From Welwitschia mirabilis (Eukaryota > Gnetophyta > Gnetopsida > Welwitschiales): a stretch of DNA of 64,000 nucleotides. Numbering within the stretch: position 1 is the stretch's first letter; every line of letters begins with the position of its first letter. The notes under the pieces were generated by a model. It ran no database searches. It saw only the letters and a program-made list of their open reading frames with translations, and was not told the origin of the DNA. Shown here in pieces: positions 56,046-64,000 of this stretch. Location of the stretch: assembly GCA_051453625.1 (NCBI GenBank), contig JBOZIK010000001.1, positions 49,725,339-49,789,338 of the forward strand. The letters are read 5' to 3'. The position numbers and the translations under genes were made by a program.

Positions 56046-56852
56046 AGTCTTCAAAATCTGCAACCATCTTCTAATGTTAAGAAATTAGGATCTTTTCTAT
56101 GTCACTCTAGATTTATTGAGGAGTACTTAAAGTTGTATAAACATTTACATCTCTTAATCGAGAAGGGTATTTCATTTCTTTGGACTAAAATATTTTAATA
56201 AGCCTTTGATAATTTAAAAATCATATTGATTGTTTCCCTAATCCTTCAAGGGCCTACTTAAGATTATCCTTTTGAATTGATGACTGGTGTTAGTAGTTAT
56301 GGTATTGGAGTTGTTTTGGATTAAAATATAGACAAGAAACATCATGTAATTTTTTTATTTTGACTACACTTTAAATGCTATCCAATGCAATTACTCTATC
56401 ACATAAATAGAAGTTCTTGTTGTTGTGCTATCATTTGATAAATTATGCCATTATCTTGTTGGTTTTCACACTAATGTTTATACAAATCATGCTACACTGA
56501 AGTACATGCTAGCTAACCTCACTTGAACTCTTATTACTTAATTGGATTTTTCTTCTTTAAGAATTTAACATTGCCATTATTAATAAAAAAAGAAACTAAA
56601 AATCTTATTGCTAATCACCTCTATTATTTACTTGTTCATCCTGATAAAAAATGTTAAGATAACTCTTTTGAATAATTTTCATATGAAGGAATCTTTCAGG
56701 TTCATACTTATTATTCATTCCTTCCTGATCCTTGATATGCAGACATTGCCAATTATCTTGTATATCATTAAAAACCCAAACAGTGATCTACTCTTAAACA
56801 TATGGTATTCTTGCATCAAATTAACCATTATTATTGAATACCTCCTTATCTT
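56046..56852 (+). pseudogene. Gypsy element E RNase H, version 1
   Basis: 'FIEEYLKLYKHLHLLIEKGI' (56105-56170), 'AFDNLK', 'PFELMTGVSSYGIGVVLD' (56265-56325; family 'PFELMCDAS-YA-GAVL', with the first catalytic Asp lost), 'VYTNHATLKYMLA' (56476-56515; 'VYTDHAALKYLL', Asp to Asn), and then the 'LL--F---I-DK---NLVADHLSR' part in another frame. Loss of two catalytic Asp residues shows inactivity. It is cut by a 100 N gap at 56853. Confidence 0.8.
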
Positions 56853-56952
56853 NNNNNNNNNNNNNNNNNNNNNNNNNNNNNNNNNNNNNNNNNNNNNNNN
56901 NNNNNNNNNNNNNNNNNNNNNNNNNNNNNNNNNNNNNNNNNNNNNNNNNNNN

Positions 56953-57560
56953 TTAAAATTTTTTAAAAAGCCTTTGATAATTTAAAAACCAAGTTGAGTG
57001 TTTCCCCAATCCTTCAAGGGCCTAATTGAGATTATCCTTTTAAATTGATAACTAATATTAGTAGCTATGATATTGGAGATGTTTTGAATTAAAAGATAGC
57101 CAAGAAACATTATATAATTTTTTATTTTTACTACACTTTAAATGCTATCCAATGCAATTACTCTATCACAGAAAGAGAAATTCTTGTTGTTGTGCTATCA
57201 TTTGATAAATTCTGCCATTATCTGGTTGGTTTTTACACTAATGTTTATACAAATCATGCTACACTAAAGTACATACTAGCTAGACCTCACTTGAACTCTT
57301 ATTACTTAATTGGATTTTGCTTCTCTAAGAATTTGACATTGCCATTATTAATAAAAAAGAAACTAAAAATCTTATTACTAATCACCTCTATCATTTACTT
57401 GTTCAACCTGATAAAAAATATCAAGATAACTCTTTTGAATAATTTCCATATGAAGAAATCTTTCATGTTCATACTTATTGTTCATTCCTTCCTGATCCTT
57501 GGTATGCAGACATTGATAATTATCTTGTATATCATTAAACACGTAAACAATAATCTACTC
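56953..57560 (+). pseudogene. Gypsy element E RNase H, version 2
   Basis: Repeats 56193-56830. The open frame at 57192-57572 (126 codons) holds 'LSFDKFCHYLVGFYTNVYTN', 'HATLKYILARPHLNSYYLIG', and then by frame drift Leu/Ile-rich sequence, so only the first third is genuine RNase H. The 'ITLLNNFHMKKSF' and 'MQTL' words reflect the linker to the integrase ('PWYADI'). Confidence 0.75.
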
Positions 57561-58760
57561 TTTAACATATGATATTCTTGCATCGAATTAACCATTATTA
57601 TTGAATACATTATTATCTTTTTAAAATATGTATTAATAACATGATTAGACGATGTGTGCCAAAGTGAGAGCATAAATAAATTTTGAGCTTATGTCATAAT
57701 GTATTAGAAGGAGGCCATTTTGATGGTGAAAAGACAACAATTAAAATCTTTCATGTAGGTTTATATTAGTCAACTATTTTTAAAGATGCCAGTGATTTTG
57801 TGAAGATATGTGATAAGTGTTAGAAGAAAAGAAGAATTAGAAGCAAAGATCAGATGCCACATCAACTAATCTTAGAATGTTAACCCTTTGATTGTTGAGG
57901 GCTAAATTTCATAAAATCCATAGAACCTTCATCTCATAAAAAATCCTATATCATTGTAGTAATAGACTATGAAACACATTGGACAGAGGCTATTGCAATA
58001 ATCAAGATGATGAAAAAATAGTTTGCAAATTTCTTAAAATTTATGTTTTAGCAAGATTTAGTTTTTCTCATATCTTATTTTCTTACTAAGAAACTCATGT
58101 TATAAATAATATAGTAAGCAAACCACTAACTTTAAATGGAATTGATTATAGAGTTGTAAATGTGTGTCACCCCCAAACTAATGCACTGATAAAAAGAGGA
58201 ATATAGAGAAATCAAGTGAATATTAGCAAAGTAATCAACACCCACAAGATACATTGGAGTGACAAGTTAGATGAAGTGATTTGAGCTTACAGAACAACCT
58301 ATAGGAATGTTTTGAATTATACCCCATATGAATTATTTATGGAAACTAATGCGTGTTACTAGATAAACTTATTTTTCAATATCTGAAAGCCATTACTTGT
58401 CTTAACACTACAAATCCATTGATTAATGTCCATCATTGGGTAGGTCAACTTAATTCATTGGATGAACAAAGAATGCAGCTACGAAATAGATAACTTCTAA
58501 TGAAGGAAAAAATAAAAGTTGAACATGATAAGCACCTATGTAAAAAAATCTTTATTGAAGGTGATTATGTTCTTTTATTTGATTCTAGGTTAAGTCATCT
58601 TCATAATAAATTGATGTCTAGATGGCAAGGTCCTTTTAAAGTTATCTAATAATATATCAATGGATTAGTTTTTCTCACAAATTTGGATGGGAATGGCACT
58701 TTTATAGTGAATGGTTAATGTTTAAAATCTTATTATTCTTAGAATATTATTAAGTAATAT
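57561..58760 (+). pseudogene. Gypsy element E integrase
   Basis: In order: 'NNMIRRCVPK' (about 57635-57663) and 'CHNVLEGGHF' for the HHCC zinc domain; 'ICDKC.KKRRIRSKDQMP' (57808-57860); core start 'GLNFIKSIEPSSHKKSYIIV' with 'VIDYETHWTEAIA' (57897-57995; family 'G-DFMGPF--S-----ILV-VDYVSKWVEA'). Next are 'CHPQTNALIKRGI' (58167-58205), 'WSDKLDEVI.AYRTTYRNV' (58256-58310), 'TPYELFMET', 'LDEQRMQLRN', and the C-terminal 'GDYVLLFDSRLSHLHNKLMS' then 'RWQGPFKV' (58560-58648) and 'GTFIVNG' (58695-58716). The catalytic first Asp is changed ('LNF' for 'IDF'). Order and content are complete. Stops and frameshifts show it is dead. Confidence 0.88.
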
Positions 58761-58899
58761 TTAAATTTAATAGAGGTAATATCTCTCGAGGAGTTAGACT
58801 ATGTGTTGTTTAGCTCACATTCACTATTATTTAATCAAGTTTAAATTATGCTTTTACTGTAAATACTATATATATTTAAAATAATAGTTCTTTTGGTAT

Positions 58900-60060
58900 T
58901 ATACAACATACATTTATCTAAGGATGGCTACATCTTTTACAACTAGTAAGAGNNNNNNNNNNNNNNNNNNNNNNNNNNNNNNNNNTAATCTATGTAGTAG
59001 GTGCTAATAATCCATAAGGCTAGTGTTTTTTTAATACTACCATAACAATTTGGATCTCTTGAGCTTATCATCTAGAGTTCTAGAGTTTAATTATCTAATG
59101 GTACTTAGTACTTTAACATTTAAAAATGTTTTGAGTATGGTCTAAAACTTTGTGAGGAGAAATTCTAAGGACTAAATTGATATTATACCATCTGTTGACA
59201 GTACAATTGGCAGTCAGTTCTTTGTCCCATCTGAGGAGTACACTTATTAAGGTGCTAAGCTAATTNNNNNNNNNNNNNNNNNNNNNNNNNNNNNNNNNNN
59301 NNNNNNNNNNNNNNNNNNNNNNNNNNNNNNNNNNNNNNNNNNNNNNNNNNNNNNNNNNNNNNNNNTATACTATCCATATATACAAAGAATCTATGTAGCA
59401 TGTGCTAATAATCCATAAGGTTGGAGTTTTTCAATACTATCATGACAATTTGGATCTCCTGAGCCGATCATCTAGAGTTCTAGATTTGAATTATCTAATG
59501 GGGCTTAGTACTTTAACATTTGAAAATGTTTTGGATATGATCTAAAACTTTGTGAGGATTAATTCTAGGGTCTTAGTTGATATTGTATCATCTATTGGTG
59601 ATAAAATTGGTAGTCAATTCTTTATCCCATCTGAGAAGTACACTTAATAAGATGCTAAGTTAATTTATTACTACATAAATTAGTTTTACTTAGAAGAAAA
59701 TGAAATGAAACAACATATTAAAAAACATTAAAAAATGCAAAGCTCATCTTATTGGTAATAATTTTTCTGGTTGCCCTATGAAATTATTTATTTGTATATA
59801 TCTAGCACTTAATTATCTATNNNNNNNNNNNNNNNNNNNNNNNNNNNNNNNNNNNNNNNNNNNNNNNNNNNNNNNNNNNNNNNNNNNNNNNNNNNNNNNN
59901 NNNNNNNNNNNNNNNNNNNNAATAAGGCAACATATTAAAAAACATTAAAAAATGCATAGCTCATCTTATTGGTAATAATTTTTATGGTTGTCCTATGAAA
60001 TTCTTTGTTTGTATATATTTAGCACTTAATTATCTATAAATATTTTTTTACTTACTATAA
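58900..60060 (+). pseudogene. Post-pol (env-like or plant transposon protein) region of element E
   Basis: An ATG at 58924 begins 'MATSFTTSKR' just before a 33 N gap, as in the third open frame of Athila-like elements. The versions after it (58986-59265 and 59366-59820, and again from 59921) give 'IGSQFFIPSEKYT' or 'VPSEEYT' and 'NFVRINSRVLVDIVS'. These loosely resemble the 'FYAN---------V-G--V--S---I---LG-P' pattern of the plant transposon protein domain found 3' of Athila pol. This is inference from position and short similarity. Confidence 0.35.
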
Positions 60061-61211
60061 TTTAGGCTGGGGAGATGAATTCCTATATGTACATAGGCCT
60101 ATTTTAACCTCCTCTTTTTATAAAACCTAAATGTTCTTTTTCAATGTCAAATAGTTCTTGAATATAATGAGATTTCTCTAAATGTTTGTCATTCACTATC
60201 TAAATTTTTAGCATTCTCTCTAATAGTGAAACACTGACTCATGTTAAGCTAAGATATCTAACACTTACTGTTTTATTATCATTTTAATAGCTCAAGTAAA
60301 TAGCTTCAATAGGTACGAGTATTAGAAGGAAGTATTGTTATTGTCATAATTTCCCATATTTGAAGTTCTTTACTAACATATAGAGGTTACATAAAGACAT
60401 CAATTTAGGTATTAGGTTTAGAGACTAATTAGTTATCAAATTCTAAAATTATCATGCATCTAACCAACTAGAAACTTATCTTTCATTTTTCTATAATCTT
60501 TTGAACAATGCTTATATGCAAATATGATGCAAAAGTGATGTGAAGGCTTAGTCTAAACCTTCAGTATGCTGACATGTGTCCTTACTAATATGCATAAAGT
60601 TGCAACTTAACTTTGTAAAAAACATCTATCTCACCAAATGCCATATGTCCTGATGCAAAATTTGCATACTTCATGCATTTAAAAGCCCTTCAAAATACTT
60701 ACCTTGTTATTTCCACCTTGCATTTCATTCACCTAGAACCCTACATTTGCCTATACTTAATAATGCATTACTATGTTTATTTCATGATATTTCTCAATTG
60801 TTGAATTATTCTGCATCCTCTAGCAATGGAGGTAATGTTCTTCTATCAGAAATGAACTTCATTTTCATTATTCCTTTATATAAAATGCATTATCTTTGCT
60901 TTCTATTCCATTATTCTTAAACTCTTCATCTTTGACAAATTTGTTCTTTTTTATTTTTCAAAGTAAAATTTTCTTTAGTGGAGAATGGCAATAGTTGATA
61001 GAAAAAAGGGTGAAAATGGGCTTCTAATAGAAACATATCATAGAAATATATTCTCCAAATTTTTATGTGTAAACATATGCCTTCTTTCTTTTCTGAAGGG
61101 CGTTTAGCATTTAGAGTTGCTATTATAGATGTTAATATAGTGAATTAACAACTCTAATAAGTTGGAAATAATAAAATATCACTATATTTTAGTTCCTAAA
61201 CCTTCCAACAG
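60061..61211. other. No gene recognised
   Basis: AT-rich DNA between the env-like region and the next gap. No LTR matching 47522-48657 is seen. The last ~60 bases before the gap ('aataaaatatcactatattt') are versioned at 61322. Confidence 0.35.
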
Positions 61212-61311
61212 NNNNNNNNNNNNNNNNNNNNNNNNNNNNNNNNNNNNNNNNNNNNNNNNNNNNNNNNNNNNNNNNNNNNNNNNNNNNNNNNNNNNNNNNN
61301 NNNNNNNNNNN

Positions 61312-64000
61312 AGTTGAAAACAATAAAATCTTACTATATTTTAGTTTCTAAACCTTCCAGCAGTTCTTGTACATGCACTTAACAATGAAATCTTGGGAAA
61401 AACATGCTAGAATATCAACACGTCCTTGTAGATTTTAAGAAGAGGAAATTAGCCTAGAATAAAGAGAATGAACCATAAAAATTTTCAATAATTAATGAAA
61501 TGCAAAGTAAAGAAGGGCCTTTGAAGTCTAAAAATGCAAATCTTCTGTGAAATACCAAACAATTGTAGAAAAGTTAAAAGATAAGCAAAAATCACTACAG
61601 AATTGAGAAAGCAAAAACGTGTAGAAAAAGAAGAAACTTCTAAAAAGAACTTGGTTAAATAGACAATAGAAAAGTTACTAGAAACTCNNNNNNNNNNNNN
61701 NNNNNNNNNNNNNNNNNNNNNNNNNNNNNNNNNNNNNNNNNNNNNNNNNNNNNNNNNNNNNNNNNNNNNNNNNNNNNNNNNNNNNNNAACACCTTCCTAG
61801 GAATAGAATACTAATTAATCTAACTATTTAAAAAAAGTCATGATAGAAACTTATAGACAATCCAGACCTAATTAAATACTTGATCTAATACTAAAACATG
61901 AACCAATAAAAAAAACATATTTTGAAGGCAAAAATAAAGGCAACTAACGAATCTAAAGGGAAGTAGGTTTAGAAGAATTCTAGAGTCAAAACTAAAGCAT
62001 AGATTCAAAAGGAAACTAAAGAGGAATAATAACAAAAAGAATAAGAGAATGAATAGCCAATGACTGAAACATTAAAATAAATTCTTGAGCCTCTTTAACT
62101 TACTAGTTAGAAACTTATCAAAAGTAAATCTTCCTCCAAGGATAAGGCAAATAGGTTGATAGCACTATCACTATTTAGGAATAAGTTGTAGATCAGCCAA
62201 ATAATTTAGATGAACAGTTAATAGAGATTGCTAGATGACCAAAAACTGAATAACTACTTGACATTAAACAAGTGGACATGCCAAAGAGGAGAAAAATAAA
62301 ACAAAAACTGAATCACAGGAAGAGCCCAAGGAATATACAAGAAAATGAAAGTATGAGAACTAGCTAGAAGTAAAAGTAAACTAAGAAACTAGCTAAAGTT
62401 GTAGTAATGAAGGAGGTTCTAGCTCCTATGGAAAGAAGTTCTAAAACCAAAGTTAACAAATGATTAAAGACACAGGTTGTAGAAGAAAATCTTTCTAAAA
62501 TGCAGGAATAGCCAAAACATAAGTAGAAATATCATGAAATGGAATAGAAAAGATCTTCACTACCTAAAGTAAAGATGACTATGCAAGATTACATTCAGCA
62601 TTTGATAGACTGATGAACATAAATTCAAGCTTATGAGTATGATTGAATGGTTTTTTATAGAAGAAATTAACATGTTACCATTATTTTCCCATCTCTTTCT
62701 AATTATTTATGATAGAAGTAAAGGTTTGGAATTTGATTATTTAGTCTCTTACCAAGGCAAGTATTTTTCATAGGAGGTCAAATAATTTTATGGTAGCCTC
62801 AAATTAGAAATCTGATTTTCTACTACTGCTGATGTAAAGGATATTCTTTTTGCTTCTATGAATAATGTTCAAGTTAAAATTGATCCTGAGATCATGAGGT
62901 AAGTTATAGCAACGTCCTATGAAAATGTTCCTATTTGGAAGAAGAACCATAAAGTAGAAAACAGGAAAAGAGTTATTATTGTAGCAAAAAATAAAGACAT
63001 TCTAAAATCCTATGCATTAGAAATANNNNNNNNNNNNNNNNNNNNNNNNNNNNNNNNNNNNNNNNNNNNNNNNNNNNNNNNNNNNNNNNNNNNNNNNNNN
63101 NNNNNNNNNNNNNNNNNNNNNNNNNAATCTAAGTTTTTGAAAAAAAGTCATGATAGAAACTTATAGACAGTCTAAACCTAATTAAGTACCTAATTTAATT
63201 CTAAAACATGAACCACTAAAAAAACATATTTTAAAGGCAAAAATAAAGGAAACTAAGGAATCTAAAGGGAAGTAAGTTCAAAAGACTTATAGAGTCAAAA
63301 ATAAAGCACAGATTCAAAAGGAAACTAAAGAGAAATAATTATAAAAAGAATAAGAGAATGAATAGCCAATGACCGAAACATTGTAATAAATCCTTGAGGC
63401 TCTTCAACTTATTAGTTAGAAACTTATCAAAAGTCAATCTTCCTCCAAGGATAAGGAAAAGAGTGTTGATAGCACTATCACTATTTAGGAATAAGTTGTA
63501 GATCAGCCAGATAATTTAGATGAAAACTTGATAGAGATTGCTAAATGACCAAGTTCTAAATAGCTACTTTACCCTAAACAAGTGGACATGCCAAAGAGAA
63601 AAAGAAAAACAAAAACCAAACCACAGGAAGAGTCCAAGAAATATATAAGAAAAGTAAGGATGAATAACTAGCTAGAAGTAAAAGTAAATTAAGAAAATTA
63701 GCTGAAGCTGTAGTATTGGAGGAGGTGCTAGCTCCTATGGAAAGAAGTTCTAAAAACAAAGATACCACACAATTAAAGACACAGGTTGTAGCAAAAAATC
63801 TTTTTAAAATGTAGGAATAGCTAAAAGATAAGTATGAATATCATAAAATAGAATAGAAAAGTTCTTCACTACCTAAAGTGAAGATGACTATGCAATATTA
63901 CATTCAGCAGTTGATAGACTAATGAACATAAATTCAAGCTTATGGGTATGATTGAATGGTTTTTTAGAGAATAAATTAACATGTTACCATTATTTCCCTA
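61312..64000 (+). repeat. Lys-rich, broken-frame repeat, two versions
   Basis: 61800-62680 and 63126-64000 match closely ('aaaaagtcatgatagaaac', 'aagtggacatgccaaagag', 'gtagatcagcca', 'gatgactatgca'). Plus-strand frames give Lys/Glu/Asn-rich words such as 'LNKWTCQRGEK', 'KTESQEEPKEYTRK' and 'MQDYIQHLIDRLMNINSSL' (stop-broken), suggesting an old coding region of gag or env-like character. 62690-63025 adds a partly open reading 'VKIDPEIMR' and 'IATSYENVPIWKK'. No family is recognised. It may be the 3' part of element E or a separate element truncated by the window end. Confidence 0.4.

Noticed and set aside
56608-56985. Phe/Ile/Leu-rich 125-codon frame resembling a membrane protein
   Set aside because: It is an off-frame reading of the RNase H to integrase linker crossing a gap. 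The correct frame gives RNase H-type words.

Overview
This window looks like plant nuclear intergenic DNA. It is strongly AT-rich (roughly 30% G+C by eye), has no operon-like packing, no intact gene longer than about 100 codons, and is almost wall-to-wall decayed retrotransposons. Plant hallmarks are an LTR-element primer-binding site for initiator Met tRNA, Athila-like Ty3/gypsy gag-pol signatures, and a LINE ORF1 of the DUF4283 plus CCHC type. The very low G+C, the age of the elements and C-to-T type decay would suit a large GC-poor seed-plant genome. A gnetophyte gymnosperm is one possibility, but the species cannot be told from this sequence.

Layout. 1-3985: a Ty3/gypsy-type element reduced to LTR - gag - LTR. 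3490-16243: a minus-strand Ty1/copia element (integrase, gag, long leader with a GC-rich island, Met-tRNA PBS at 11567-11578, TG...CA LTR from 11581 to 16243). Its LTR end abuts a minus-strand LINE (16244-17250). 17250-22170: AT-rich sequence without recognisable coding. 22175-27200: a second minus-strand LINE of the same type, split by an insertion. 27200-34430: microsatellites, a ~320 bp tandem duplication and unidentified repeats. 34441-40530: a nearly full-length plus-strand L1-type LINE (ORF1, endonuclease, reverse transcriptase, tail). 40530-42880: a J-domain (DnaJ/Hsp40) pseudogene present twice, the only recognisable host-type gene remnant. 42900-43620: part of another LINE reverse transcriptase. 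44050-46790: unidentified minus-strand sequence with a repeated 66-codon frame. 47522-60060 and possibly to the end: a large plus-strand Athila-like Ty3/gypsy element (LTR, PBS, gag, protease, RT, RNase H, integrase, env-like region).

The assembly is in about 40 pieces joined by N runs, mostly exactly 100 N. Nearly every gap is bounded on both sides by the same sequence at roughly 80-99% identity, arranged like dovetail overlaps. Many 'tandem duplications' here are therefore probably unmerged overlapping or haplotypic contigs, and real element lengths are shorter than they appear.

No gene set in this window appears to work together as a functioning system. The elements are dead by multiple stops, frameshifts and loss of catalytic residues. 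I found no RNA genes, CRISPR arrays or new system that I can defend. The observations most worth a second look are the assembly pattern, the transition-dominated decay, the J-domain remnant, the GC island and the LTR-gag-LTR element.
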